A stretch of 64,000 bases of DNA, from contig NZ_CP079865.1 of NCBI RefSeq assembly GCF_025263565.1, positions 5,084,001-5,148,000 of the forward strand, written 5' to 3'. Below are positions 42,981-52,127 of this stretch, piece by piece. The notes under the pieces are model-generated. The model saw nothing but the letters and a program-made list of their open reading frames with translations, was not told where the DNA came from and ran no database searches. The DNA comes from Mycobacterium sp. SMC-8. GTDB taxonomy: Bacteria > Actinomycetota > Actinomycetes > Mycobacteriales > Mycobacteriaceae. How positions within the stretch are numbered: position 1 is the first letter of the stretch; every line of letters begins with the position of its first letter. The position numbers were made by a program, and so were the translations under genes.

Positions 42981-43823
42981 CTAAGCGCGACACGCCAGTT
43001 CTGCGCCGTCTGAGCGTGTCGTCAATACGGCAGTGGCGAATAGGCGTCGGTACTGCGCCCATTGCTCGACGGGGGTGGCGTCGGCATGGTGGGCGCCGGT
43101 GCGTTCGTTGATGCGGTCGAGCAGTAGCGTCGGCCAGGCGGGTTCCGTTGGCGTCCTGGGCTGTTCAACCCGAGGGCGAGCTGTGAGCAATGTTGCGGCT
43201 ACGGCGATCACATCGGGGTAGGCCACCACGTGCGCTTCTAGGCCATTCTGCAGAATCCCCGCCGCCACGTGACGCTCTGCGTGAGCCCAGAAGACCAGGA
43301 TGTGGCGGGCGTCGCCCAAGGCGTCATGAAGGTCGACCTCTGAATACTGACGGGCCAAGCGCCGATGCGTGCGCCCGGCACTGAGCACCGTGGGCCGGTC
43401 ACGAAGATCCACCTGGTCGTCAAGAACGCGCGTTGGTGAACCGATCCAGCGTCGGTGACGGTGGCATACGGAGACATGTGCAGGCAGGTAGCAGTAGACG
43501 GGTTCGTGTATTCCCTTGCGTGCCATACATCTTTGACACAAAGGGCGGCGGAGATATTGCTTGAGCGCGGTGGGGTCGCCAGCAAGCCCGCAGAGACGGG
43601 ACCGGATTACCTGCTCAGGTTGGCCGCTGACGACGGCCAACCAGTCCGGTCGCGGCCGGGCTGCGCATGATTCGGCGACATGGCCGCGCAGTGTGGAGAC
43701 GCCGATATGGTTGGCGCGGGCCAGCCTGTCGATGTAGGACGATACGGCTTCCCAACGGAACGGTGCGATCGTTCGCGGGAGCCGCTGGCGTGGTCCGCGC
43801 GGCCACGGCCTGACAGTTGCCAC
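42981..43823 (-). CDS. tniQ: TniQ-family target-selection protein (transposon B)
   Basis: A 280-residue protein. Start GTG with IAPFRWEAVSSYIDRLARAN near the N-terminus and the zinc knuckle LCQRCMARKGIHEP ... CHRHRRW. It follows tniB with one base between stop and start. It is more diverged from its counterpart in transposon A than tniA and tniB are, which suits different target preferences. It is convergent with the mer operon, 136 bases apart. Confidence 0.87.
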   Translation of the reverse strand: MATVRPWPRGPRQRLPRTIAPFRWEAVSSYIDRLARANHIGVSTLRGHVAESCAARPRPDWLAVVSGQPEQVIRSRLCGLAGDPTALKQYLRRPLCQRCMARKGIHEPVYCYLPAHVSVCHRHRRWIGSPTRVLDDQVDLRDRPTVLSAGRTHRRLARQYSEVDLHDALGDARHILVFWAHAERHVAAGILQNGLEAHVVAYPDVIAVAATLLTARPRVEQPRTPTEPAWPTLLLDRINERTGAHHADATPVEQWAQYRRLFATAVLTTRSDGAELACRA

Positions 43824-43824
43824 G

Positions 43825-44853
43825 TCAGCTGGCCGTGCGGGCCGCGGCCGTGTGGGCGGCGTAGTCGATCAAAATATCGTCCATGGCCTCGCGGGTGATG
43901 TGCTCGGTGCCGTCGAGCATCGCTTGGATTGCTGAAGCCCGGATCAAGTGGGCCAGGCTGCCGATCATCCCGCCGGTGCGGCGGTGCAGGTAACGGGCCT
44001 GGGCGACAAGGCTTCCCGGTTCGTGTCGATGCAGACGCAAGGTACCTTCCATGGCGGCGACGAGTTGTCGCCACTCCTTGGCGTCGGGGAATGCGCTGGT
44101 GTGGATCACCCCGCAACGGCCGGCCAACTGCCGTCCCCGCGTGCCGGTGAACAGCCCCGAGCGTTCCACTTCGATCCCGGCGTAAACGAATGTCGCAGGC
44201 AGATGCTCGGTGAAGTATTTGAGGTGGTCGGACAGTTCTTCGCCGGCGCGGGTGTCGAGGTTGAGGTTGTGGATTTCATCGACCACCACGATGTCGGTAC
44301 GGGCATCGATGAGCACCTGGCACACGGCATCGGAAATATCGGTCACGTTCATCCGCTGATTGAGCGTGGGAAGCCCCAGAAACCGTGCGAACTCCATCGC
44401 CAACTTGCGGGGCGACCCTTTCGGCGGGGCCGTCACATACACCACCGGAATCCGGCTCTCATCGCCGGGAAACCGTGCACGGGTGCGCAATTCGTGAAAC
44501 CGACCCAGTTGCTTGATCGCCGTAGTTTTCCCCGTCGCTGCCCCGCCGGAGATGATCAGCCCGCGCCGGGCCCCGATCTCGCGCTGGTTGAGCAATGTCA
44601 ACAGCCGGCCCTGATGGGTGATCGCTTCGATCGCCGACGTGGTGACCACCACCAGCTCCGAATGATGCGCAACCCGGGCCTCGTTGTAGGCCGTCCGCTC
44701 GTCCTCACCGAGGCTGGCCCACTCGTCGTCGGCGAGCAACGTGAACTCCGGCGGATCGGCATCAACAAAACGCCGCCAGCCCTCCAGCGTCGTGGTCGGC
44801 TGGCGGCGATCCTCTAACTGACCCACCGCCGCAATCTCGGTCACAGTCGCCAC
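43825..44853 (-). CDS. tniB: TniB/TnsC-like AAA+ ATPase (transposon B)
   Basis: A 342-residue ATPase, GTG start, overlapping the tniA 3' end by 13 bases. Walker A ISGGAATGKTTAIKQ and Walker B IVVVDEIHNLN match the transposon A protein. A two- to three-residue insertion (FPGDESRIPV) is the main length difference. Confidence 0.92.
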   Translation of the reverse strand: MATVTEIAAVGQLEDRRQPTTTLEGWRRFVDADPPEFTLLADDEWASLGEDERTAYNEARVAHHSELVVVTTSAIEAITHQGRLLTLLNQREIGARRGLIISGGAATGKTTAIKQLGRFHELRTRARFPGDESRIPVVYVTAPPKGSPRKLAMEFARFLGLPTLNQRMNVTDISDAVCQVLIDARTDIVVVDEIHNLNLDTRAGEELSDHLKYFTEHLPATFVYAGIEVERSGLFTGTRGRQLAGRCGVIHTSAFPDAKEWRQLVAAMEGTLRLHRHEPGSLVAQARYLHRRTGGMIGSLAHLIRASAIQAMLDGTEHITREAMDDILIDYAAHTAAARTAS

Positions 44854-46922
44854 GTTTGGGCCTCCTTGCGTGCATCAAACACCGGCAGGGGTATGACCTC
44901 CGCCATCTCGCCGTCATCGTCGAAAGTCTCGTTGTCGGCGGCCCGTTCCGACGGTGACGGGCCATGATGTTCGGATGATTCCGTCGGGTCCGGCCAGTCC
45001 CGGCCGGCGCTCGCGGCGCTGGTCCGTCCAGTCACTCGGCGCTCGGCTTTCGTCTGCTGCTGCGGCCCAGCGGCGGCGCGGTCCAGCAAGTCCTCCGCGA
45101 TGGCCGCAATCTCCGCTTCCTGGGTCTTCTGGGCCCCTCTGCGGTCGGCTACGGAGCGGGCGTGGCGCCACAGTGTCTCGCCGAACGGCACCGGCGAGGA
45201 CCGAAGGTGCGTCCACGTCGCGGCCAGCCATCCGTCTTCGTGGTGATTGCGCACCCAAATCCTCGACACGTCATACGGGTCGTAGTGCACTTCCCACTGT
45301 CCGTTACGGGCATCGACCCCGGAATGCTGGCGCCGGTATGGGTTGAGCGCCTTGGCGTCATAGGTGCGATGGTTGATCCGGACCCCGTAACTGTTGATTG
45401 TGCGCCACTGCACGGGAAGCAATTCGATATAGTCGTCGGCGTCCAGTGGGACCGGTACATAGCCAGCCACCTCAACGAGGGCAGTGTATTTCTCGTTGGG
45501 AGACAACGCTTTCCCCGGCGTCACCGGATCCCGCAGGCCATCGTGGGGGCGGTTCTGCCACACCGCGATGATCCACTCGTCCAGCAGCGCCTGCAGCTCA
45601 ATCATCGACCACACCGCGTCGTCCTCGGCGTTTTTCCCACGCCGCTCCACCGATGAACCGACGTAACCGGCCACGTACTGTGCGAACAGGGTGCCCACCG
45701 ACTGCAATGTCCGCTCGATCTTCGGCTTATCGGTCGGGCAGTCGGGATGAGCCGGCTGCAGATTGATCCCCAATGTGCAGCACGCTTGCCGAAATGTTTG
45801 GGACAGATACGCTTTCCCGTGATCGCAGACGATCGTCTCGGGAGCGATCACCGGCCTGGCCGCAGCATCGGCCAGGCGCTGATCGACACTGGTCAGGCTG
45901 TGGTGCGGAAGTACCGACCGGGACATCCGCAGCGCATCGGCCCATCCCGGGCGCATCGGTTCGGGCGTCAATGCCCGCGCCAAGAGCAGTGACGCGTCCA
46001 CTGCTTTGGTCGTCGGTCGCAGCACCGCGGCCGGGATGGACCGCGTAGCGTTGTCGACCATCGCAGTCAGCTCGACTCGGTCTACCATGCCGTCATCGAG
46101 CACTACCCGTACATCCAGAAGGGTTGAATCGATTTCCACCATCTCGCCGGGGCGCACCACGGTGATCGACCCGAATGGGCCATCGGGCTGCTTGGACAGC
46201 GATCGCCGCGTCCGTGCTGACCCGAACGTGTGCCGTCCTTCCGCGAGGCGCTTGACCAGCCGGTAGAAGGTGGGCTGCGACGGCATCGCGGGCGCGTCGT
46301 CGGCACCATAGGTGGCCACCAGCGTCTTGGCGACCCGCCGTTGCAGACGCTGCACCGTTCCCGTTGACAGGTCGGTCTCGCCCTCGATCGCATCCCGCAC
46401 CGCGGCGACGACACGGTCGTCCACACGGCCGAATACCGCGCGCCGCCGATTATGGCGCCCGTCAACCACTCCCAGGAGCCCGTCCCGTTCGTAGGCAAAT
46501 CGGCGACGCTGCAACGCATTCCGACTCACGTCGTGGCCGGCGGCACGCAGCTCGTCCAACTTGGCCAGCTCACGCTGCCGCAGAGATCGTTTCGCCGTGT
46601 CGAACTCTGGGCGGGGACGAATGCCCGCGGCCGTCCCAGGCGGGCGGCCGCTGAGGATCTCCACGATGTGGCGCTCCCACCACCGTGCTTGCTCGACGGC
46701 TGCCTCGGGAATGCCAGCCAGCATTTCCTCAGAACACAGTGGCGGTCGCGACCCCGACACCAATTCCAATGCCGGATCAACCATCAGCTGCGAGAGCGGC
46801 ACCACAATCTGCTCGCCGACAGCGTCAACCAGTCGAGCTGATCCGCCCGACAGGGTTACGACGGTGAAAACACCTGCTGATAAACGGATTTCGTCTCCCT
46901 CTCGGACGACACCCGTTCGCAC
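44841..46922 (-). CDS. tniA: TniA/TnsB-like DDE transposase (transposon B)
   Basis: A 693-residue transposase, GTG start. The catalytic core shows EIDSTLLDV (first Asp), VCDHGKAYLS (second Asp) and KPKIERTLQSV (Glu). The N-terminal modules and the C-terminal VIPLPVFDARKEAQTW tail parallel the transposon A protein. It should recognise the TCTCATTGAATCTGGGG sites at B's ends. Confidence 0.93.
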   Translation of the reverse strand: MRTGVVREGDEIRLSAGVFTVVTLSGGSARLVDAVGEQIVVPLSQLMVDPALELVSGSRPPLCSEEMLAGIPEAAVEQARWWERHIVEILSGRPPGTAAGIRPRPEFDTAKRSLRQRELAKLDELRAAGHDVSRNALQRRRFAYERDGLLGVVDGRHNRRRAVFGRVDDRVVAAVRDAIEGETDLSTGTVQRLQRRVAKTLVATYGADDAPAMPSQPTFYRLVKRLAEGRHTFGSARTRRSLSKQPDGPFGSITVVRPGEMVEIDSTLLDVRVVLDDGMVDRVELTAMVDNATRSIPAAVLRPTTKAVDASLLLARALTPEPMRPGWADALRMSRSVLPHHSLTSVDQRLADAAARPVIAPETIVCDHGKAYLSQTFRQACCTLGINLQPAHPDCPTDKPKIERTLQSVGTLFAQYVAGYVGSSVERRGKNAEDDAVWSMIELQALLDEWIIAVWQNRPHDGLRDPVTPGKALSPNEKYTALVEVAGYVPVPLDADDYIELLPVQWRTINSYGVRINHRTYDAKALNPYRRQHSGVDARNGQWEVHYDPYDVSRIWVRNHHEDGWLAATWTHLRSSPVPFGETLWRHARSVADRRGAQKTQEAEIAAIAEDLLDRAAAGPQQQTKAERRVTGRTSAASAGRDWPDPTESSEHHGPSPSERAADNETFDDDGEMAEVIPLPVFDARKEAQTWRL

Positions 46923-46928
46923 GTCAGG

Positions 46929-47669
46929 TCACCACCCGGTCCCGAGGCCAATCGCCGTGTCGTCGCCAAGTGCCGCTCCTTGCAGATCGGCAACTAAACG
47001 GCCGTGCCAGAGCAGATGAAACAGTACGGGCAGCACCACCAAAGGAGTCCCGACCGCGTGCACACCAGCCATCAACGGACGGACCCGAGCGAAGACCTCC
47101 GCCAGTTGATCAGCCAAACCGATCTTCAATACTCGCGGATGCCGATAACCCGACAACCAACGTAGATTCGCCCGCAGCACTGGATCGAGGGAACCGACAC
47201 GCAGGTAATCCCAACCGACCATCGCGCACGTGGCGGCAGACCGATCGAACACGTCCCGATCAGCGTCAGAGATCCGGTCGTCCTCACGAACGTCGACTAC
47301 GACGACAGATCCATCGCGGCGCCGCACGAAGTAGTCAGGAGCATGCCGCGTGCCGTCACGCCAATGAATCCAAAATGGTTGCGACATAACACCAACAACA
47401 TCCGGATCGGCATCCAACGCCATCAACTGGTCACGTTCTACCCAGGACTCGTGACCTACATGTGCGCCGGTTGTGGCGAACCACCACAGCCCGGGAAAGT
47501 TACGCTGACCTCGAAACGAGGGGAAATTCCGCACTGGTGAACAGTCCAACTCAAACCGGGTTGCAGCACATCGGTCCAGCGATTGCCGCGTGCATCCCTC
47601 GCGGGTGTTGAACTCCAAGTCCACTGCACTCGCTACACCTGGCCCAGCCGAAACAGCCGACGTCAGCAC
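46929..47669 (-). CDS. tnsA: TnsA-like endonuclease subunit (transposon B)
   Basis: A 246-residue protein, GTG start 19 bases from the first right-end repeat. FPSFRGQRNFPGLWWFAT, ESWVERDQLMALD and RHAPDYFVRRRDGSVVVVDV are conserved with the transposon A protein. Again VDV is followed by Arg (VDVREDDR) where a catalytic lysine would be expected in E. coli TnsA. The stop lies 6 bases before the tniA start. Confidence 0.82.
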   Translation of the reverse strand: MLTSAVSAGPGVASAVDLEFNTREGCTRQSLDRCAATRFELDCSPVRNFPSFRGQRNFPGLWWFATTGAHVGHESWVERDQLMALDADPDVVGVMSQPFWIHWRDGTRHAPDYFVRRRDGSVVVVDVREDDRISDADRDVFDRSAATCAMVGWDYLRVGSLDPVLRANLRWLSGYRHPRVLKIGLADQLAEVFARVRPLMAGVHAVGTPLVVLPVLFHLLWHGRLVADLQGAALGDDTAIGLGTGW

Positions 47670-47689
47670 ACATAAACGCTAAGCCTCGT

Positions 47690-47765
47690 GCCCCAGATTC
47701 AATGAGAAAGACACGCACTTACCCCAGATTCAATGAGAATGCCCCAGAATCAATGAGAACGGACA
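47690..47765. repeat. Right-end repeats of transposon B
   Basis: Three CCCCAGATTCAATGAGAA-type sites lie at 47690-47709, 47721-47740 and 47741-47765. The two outer ones are contiguous. They are inverted relative to the outer left-end sites. Confidence 0.8.
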
Positions 47766-47770
47766 ACAGG
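47766..47770. repeat. Target duplication ACAGG of transposon B, right copy
   Basis: It matches 29346-29350. The undisturbed site would have read GAGGCC-ACAGG-CTCGAA. Confidence 0.8.
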
Positions 47771-48097
47771 CTCGAACCGCGCCGAGGTCCCCAGCCCAAC
47801 TATTGTCATGGTTCGCGAGCACGATTACGTCACTGTGACGTATCGCCGTAATGGCGCGCGACGTAACCGATCTCGAGGTTACCGTCAGTTCCGACCAATG
47901 GCATTCGTGAATGCCTCATCGTGGTCGACATTCAACTCGCCCAACGGGTGTCGCGGATCCGCTTACACGGGCGGGGACGAACTCGCCGACAGCCACTGAC
48001 TGCAGCACATTTGGCGTGCATTTCCAGCCTGCCAGGTACTCGGCCACAGCATGTCGAAACCATCCGAGATGCCCCTGGTCCGACCGGTTACGTCGAC
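47771..48097. other. Non-coding region right of transposon B
   Basis: No supported gene. It contains the second GTCACTGTGACGT (47829-47841) and further GACGTAAC-like words at 47858-47868 that may be related. The minus-strand glycerate kinase ends at its right border. Confidence 0.5.
47829..47841. repeat. 13-bp direct repeat GTCACTGTGACGT, right copy
   Basis: Partner of 29284-29296. A looser pattern GYGACGTWA recurs at 29290, 47836 and 47857. Confidence 0.4.
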
Positions 48098-49237
48098 TCA
48101 CCTCGATGCTCCATTCCCGCAACCCTGCTCGACGGCGACGGCCAATGCTTCGCCGGCCCGATTGAGCCACGTAACCGGGTCGGCAATGGCCATCTGCACG
48201 CCGCCGGCGAGGTCCGCCAGACATACAGCGTCACTGAACCCGCCCCGATTGTGCTGCTGCACCCGGTCGAGGGCTGTTTGGTCAGCCGAGCCGGCAACAA
48301 GCATGACCCGGCGACGGGTGGGAGCCGCTAGGCCGAGGATGTGGCCTACTGCTTTGCCTTGGAACGATTGATCATCGAATCGACCTTCGCCACAGACAAT
48401 GATGTCGGCTCTGTCGATGGCATCCGGAAGACCCACGATATCCCCGAGGGCCGGCGCACCGGCTCGCAGCTCTGCCCCCCAGAGCTGCGCTAGTCCGTAG
48501 CCCGTGCCACCGGCTGCCCCCGTTCCGGGCTTGTCGGCTCCACCGCCGAGCAGTTGGACCCATCGGGACAGTCCGCGTTCCAGTTGCACCACCTCGTCCG
48601 GCGATGCTCCCTTTTGCGGACCGAATTGTCGCGCCGCTCCGTTGTTTCCCAGCAGCGGTGAGGCCACGTCGTACAGGCACGTCACACCTGCCGGCGGCGG
48701 GGCGACGATGCCGCCGGCCACTTGGGAGACCTCTGTCAGGGCCGCTCCGCCTCTCGGCACCGCCTCACCGCGGGCATTCAGGAGACGCGCACCGAGGGCT
48801 TCCAGCGCCCCAGCTCCACCGTCCGTGGCCGCTGATCCACCCAGTGGCACAAGGATTCGCCGCACACTCGGGTGATCCAGCGCGTGTCGGAGCAACTCAC
48901 CCACCCCGTACGTCGAGGCCGTCAGCGCGGAGGCCGACCCTCGCTGCGGGAGGCCACACGCCGAGGCCACCTCCACCACCGCTGTCCCGGACGGTGTGAG
49001 CAGCCAGGAGCCCTCGACCATGGTGCCGTCCGGACCTTCGACCGGCGTCGAAAACCACTGCGAGCCAGGGTTCGCAGTTTCGATCACTGCGGCAGAACCT
49101 TCCCCGCCGTCGGCGGTCGGGAGGACCTCGAGGATGTCGCGTGGCCGGCGGCGCGACCAGCCGTTGGCTATCTCTACGCCCGCCGCCACCGAATCAATGC
49201 TTCCTTTGAAACTGTCAAGGGCGATCAACACCCTCAT
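48098..49237 (-). CDS. glxK: Glycerate kinase (GlxK/GarK type I)
   Basis: A 379-residue kinase that phosphorylates D-glycerate. It begins MRVLIALDSFKGSIDSVAAG, the family N-terminus, followed by PTADGGEGSA, VEVASACGLP, LVPLGGSAATDGGAGAL, GAAGGTGYGLA and CGEGRFDDQSFQGKA. ATG 49237 is preferred; a GTG 15 bases upstream is possible, and the longer upstream frame is not coding. It follows the acyl-CoA dehydrogenase by 11 bases in the same direction. With the hydroxyacid dehydrogenase at 55858 it could take hydroxypyruvate or tartronate semialdehyde to phosphoglycerate. Confidence 0.9.
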   Translation of the reverse strand: MRVLIALDSFKGSIDSVAAGVEIANGWSRRRPRDILEVLPTADGGEGSAAVIETANPGSQWFSTPVEGPDGTMVEGSWLLTPSGTAVVEVASACGLPQRGSASALTASTYGVGELLRHALDHPSVRRILVPLGGSAATDGGAGALEALGARLLNARGEAVPRGGAALTEVSQVAGGIVAPPPAGVTCLYDVASPLLGNNGAARQFGPQKGASPDEVVQLERGLSRWVQLLGGGADKPGTGAAGGTGYGLAQLWGAELRAGAPALGDIVGLPDAIDRADIIVCGEGRFDDQSFQGKAVGHILGLAAPTRRRVMLVAGSADQTALDRVQQHNRGGFSDAVCLADLAGGVQMAIADPVTWLNRAGEALAVAVEQGCGNGASR

Positions 49238-49248
49238 GGCAGAGGGGT

Positions 49249-50889
49249 TCACCGCGCCGGCGCACGCTCGACGAGCCCGCGGCCGATGACCCGCAGCGCG
49301 AGCGTCTCGTCGGCCCCCTCGAACAGCGCCAGCACCCGCGCGTCGAGGAAGTATCGCGACACCGGGTACTCCTCGGCATAGCCGTAGCCGCCGTGCAGTT
49401 GCTGCGCCTCCCGAGTCACCCACTCGGCGGAGCGGCAGGCCACCGACTTGACCATCGAGGCCTCGAGCTGGCCACCGCCTGCCGCCAACAAATCGGCCAC
49501 ATCGTAGGCGTAGGCCTGGCAGGCCGCCGCGTGGCAGGCCATCATGCCCAACTTCCATTGCGTCAGTTGGTAATCGAAGAGAAGGTGGCCGAACACCGCA
49601 CGCTCGTGGCTGTAGCGGAATGCCGCACCCAGAGCTGCCTTCATCAGTCCGACGCCACGAGCCGCCGTCTGGGTCCGGCCGTTGGCGAACGCGTTCATCT
49701 GCAGATAGAAGCCCCGCCCCAGTCCGTCGTCGCCGCCGATCAGGCAGTCCGCCGGCACCCGTAGGTCATCGAAACTGATCTCGAAACTGTGCATACCCCG
49801 GTAGCCGATGGTGGGGATTGCCTGCGCCTCGAGACGTCCGCCGTGTGGGCTGTCCCAGGTCCAGGCGTGACCGGTGAATGCGGGCTTCTCCACCACGAAC
49901 AGCGACAAGCCTTTGTGCCGCTGTTCGGCAGTCCCCGTACGAGCCATCACGAGCAACAATTCGGCGCGGCCGCTGAATGTCGACCAGGTCTTGACCCCTT
50001 TGATCACGTAGTGGTCACCGTCGCGGATGGCGCGCACCGTGAGATTTGCTGCATCAGAACCGTATCCGGGCTCGGTGACCGCCACCGCAACCATCTTCTC
50101 GCCGGCTGCCACATCAGGCAGCCACCGTTTGGCCTGGGCGGGGTCTCCACCCTTCATCAACGCGGTGGCCAAAATCTCGGGGCGGGTCACAAACGGGCCC
50201 GCCAGTCCCATCGAGGCGCGGGTGATCTCCTCGGTGGCCACCAGCATGGCCAGCAGGTCGTCGTGGCTGTGGGCCGAGTCTCCCCCGGTAGCCGAACCGC
50301 CGTACTCCTCGGGGATGCCCATCCCGAAGAACCCCATGGCAGCCAGCTCGCCGATGATCGCATCGGGGATGTCCTGGTCGTGTCGGTGCAGCGCTTCCGC
50401 GAAGGGTTCGATCCGATCCCGGGCGAAATCGCGGAACACCGCGCGTGCGGTGTCCAGATCCTCCCCGATCGGCAGGTCACGATATCCCTGCGGTGGTAGC
50501 CCGGCGGCAATCGCGGTCAGCAGCCCGACGTCGCGGGCCTCCGCCAGCGCGCGGGCCGGGAACTCCACCCCGCCACCCCACAACGTGTGGCGCCCTGCAG
50601 ACTTCGACAGCACCTCGCCGGCAACATATCCGGCGAAGCCCAGGGCCAACGCGTCACCGTTCGGCCCGGCGGTGCCGGCGGCGGCACGGCGGGCCAGCGA
50701 TTCCCCGGCCCCCAGCAGGCACGCCACCAGTGCCACGTCGGCCAGGTCCACCTGGTGGGCGTCGAGCGCCTGCTGATCGACGCGGCCATCGGCGTTCCGG
50801 GTGCTGTCCGCCAGCGTGTCGACCGCGGTGCCGAGATGTCGCCTCGCGACCTCCAGCAGTACCTGAGCTGAGTCGATGCACTGAGACAT
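49249..50889 (-). CDS. Acyl-CoA dehydrogenase family protein
   Basis: A 546-residue flavoenzyme. Start at ATG 50889 (MSQCIDSAQ) with an AGGAGGAGG site; the frame runs further upstream but without support. The first 150 residues form an extra helical domain. The dehydrogenase core has MGFFGMGIPEEYGG, VAVTEPGYGSDAANL, VIKGVKTWSTFSG and, near the end, QQLHGGYGYAEEYPVSRYFLD and FEGADETLALRVIGRGL. Substrate unknown. With two CoA-transferases nearby, an acyl-CoA made from the cluster's substrate is plausible. Confidence 0.88.
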   Translation of the reverse strand: MSQCIDSAQVLLEVARRHLGTAVDTLADSTRNADGRVDQQALDAHQVDLADVALVACLLGAGESLARRAAAGTAGPNGDALALGFAGYVAGEVLSKSAGRHTLWGGGVEFPARALAEARDVGLLTAIAAGLPPQGYRDLPIGEDLDTARAVFRDFARDRIEPFAEALHRHDQDIPDAIIGELAAMGFFGMGIPEEYGGSATGGDSAHSHDDLLAMLVATEEITRASMGLAGPFVTRPEILATALMKGGDPAQAKRWLPDVAAGEKMVAVAVTEPGYGSDAANLTVRAIRDGDHYVIKGVKTWSTFSGRAELLLVMARTGTAEQRHKGLSLFVVEKPAFTGHAWTWDSPHGGRLEAQAIPTIGYRGMHSFEISFDDLRVPADCLIGGDDGLGRGFYLQMNAFANGRTQTAARGVGLMKAALGAAFRYSHERAVFGHLLFDYQLTQWKLGMMACHAAACQAYAYDVADLLAAGGGQLEASMVKSVACRSAEWVTREAQQLHGGYGYAEEYPVSRYFLDARVLALFEGADETLALRVIGRGLVERAPAR

Positions 50890-50967
50890 AGGTCTGTCCT
50901 CCTCCTGTGATGGTTGATGCCGGCGTTCCTGGCTTGTGCCCCGCGTCACAGCGATGGTACCTTATTT

Positions 50968-50980
50968 CGAACCGGGTTCG
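50968..50980. promoter_or_regulatory. Inverted repeat in the divergent promoter of the catabolic cluster
   Basis: CGAAC-CGG-GTTCG lies between the divergent acyl-CoA dehydrogenase and alcohol dehydrogenase genes, 29 bases before the latter. It could be the operator of the IclR regulator encoded at 56899. Confidence 0.4.
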
Positions 50981-51008
50981 CATATAGGAACAAATTGGAG
51001 GGGCGTAC

Positions 51009-52127
51009 ATGACCAAGAGCCGTGCCGCGGTTTTGCAGAAGTTCGAGACCGACGTCGAAGTCGCCATGTTCGATGTCCCAGAGCCCCAACCGATGTCGGC
51101 GATCGTCGACATCGCCTACGCGGGCATCTGCGGCACCGACCTCCATCTGCAGCGAGGAAAGCTGCCGATTCCGGTTCCCGTGGTGCTCGGCCACGAAGCC
51201 ACGGGCTATATCAACACCCTCGGCGAGGGACTCACCCATGACGTGCTCGGCCAACCGCTGGCCCCGGGCGACGCGGTGTCGTGGCTGAACAACATCTCCT
51301 GCGGGCGTTGCAAGTACTGCCTGGTCGAGATGCAGCCCACGCTGTGCGTGGGTTCGCGCCGCATCTACGGCATCAACCAGTCGGCAGATGTTTTCCCCCA
51401 CCTTTCCGGCGGCTGGGCCGATCAGATCTATCTCCAGCCCGGCACCGTCCTGGTGAAGCTGCCGTCCGGGGTGGAGCCGCGCGATGTCATCCCACTGGGC
51501 TGCGCGGGCCCGACCGCGGTGCACGGTGTTCTGGACGAGGTCACCATCGGGGTCGGCGACACAGTGGTGGTGCAGGGCAGCGGACCGGTCGGCGTCGCCG
51601 CGGCGATCTATGCCCGCCTCGTCGGCGCCAAGCGGATCATCATGCTCGGCGGGCCCGCCGCCCGGCTGGAACAGGCCGAAGCGCTGGGACTGGCCGACGA
51701 CTACTTCGATGTCACCGACGGCAGTGATGCCGCCGAACGCGCCGAGGCCGTCCGCGCGCTGACCCCCGGCGGACTCGGTGCCGACGTGGTGCTCGAGTGT
51801 GCGGGTGTGCCCGCGGCGGTTGCCCAGGGCATCGACCTGTGCCGCCCGGGAGCCCAGTACAGCGTGATCGGCCAGTACACCGACAACGGCGCCACGCCGA
51901 TCAATCCGCACTACATCACGCGAAAGCAGCTGCGGGTACATGGTTCCTGGGGGTTCTCGGCCCGGCACTACATCCGTTACGTGCAGCTCCTGCCTGCGGT
52001 CCTGGAACGGTTCGACGTCCGCAGCATCGCCACGGAGTACGCCCTGTCCGACGTCAACCGGGCTATGGCCGATGTCCGGGCCGGCTCCGTCATGAAGGCC
52101 GTCATCAACCCGGGACTGGACCGATGA
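51009..52127 (+). CDS. Zinc-dependent alcohol dehydrogenase
   Basis: A 372-residue medium-chain dehydrogenase. The catalytic zinc ligands are in GICGTDLH and GHEATG. The structural zinc site is SCGRCKYCLVEMQPTLC. The cofactor loop is VQGSGPVGVAAAI, followed by an Asp-lacking IIMLGG. It probably oxidises a polyol or hydroxy compound. ATG 51009 with a TTGGAGG site. The stop overlaps the next ATG (ATGA). First gene of an apparent operon running to about 61 kb. Confidence 0.9.
   Translation: MTKSRAAVLQKFETDVEVAMFDVPEPQPMSAIVDIAYAGICGTDLHLQRGKLPIPVPVVLGHEATGYINTLGEGLTHDVLGQPLAPGDAVSWLNNISCGRCKYCLVEMQPTLCVGSRRIYGINQSADVFPHLSGGWADQIYLQPGTVLVKLPSGVEPRDVIPLGCAGPTAVHGVLDEVTIGVGDTVVVQGSGPVGVAAAIYARLVGAKRIIMLGGPAARLEQAEALGLADDYFDVTDGSDAAERAEAVRALTPGGLGADVVLECAGVPAAVAQGIDLCRPGAQYSVIGQYTDNGATPINPHYITRKQLRVHGSWGFSARHYIRYVQLLPAVLERFDVRSIATEYALSDVNRAMADVRAGSVMKAVINPGLDR

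Larger units (their letters stand above)
37419..47765 (-). mobile_element. Tn7-like transposon B carrying organomercury and cadmium resistance
   Basis: Its ends read TGTCCGTTCTCATTGAATCT (left) and, on the complement, TGTCCGTTCTCATTGATTCT (right). The 10,347-bp element has a transposition operon leftward from its right end and metal-resistance cargo in the middle. The target duplication is ACAGG: the right copy is at 47766-47770 and the left copy at 29346-29350, because transposon A later inserted at the left terminus. Confidence 0.88.

Noticed and set aside
47921..48371. Plus-strand frames right of transposon B
   Set aside because: They overlap the glycerate kinase or lack family patterns, so they are shadows.
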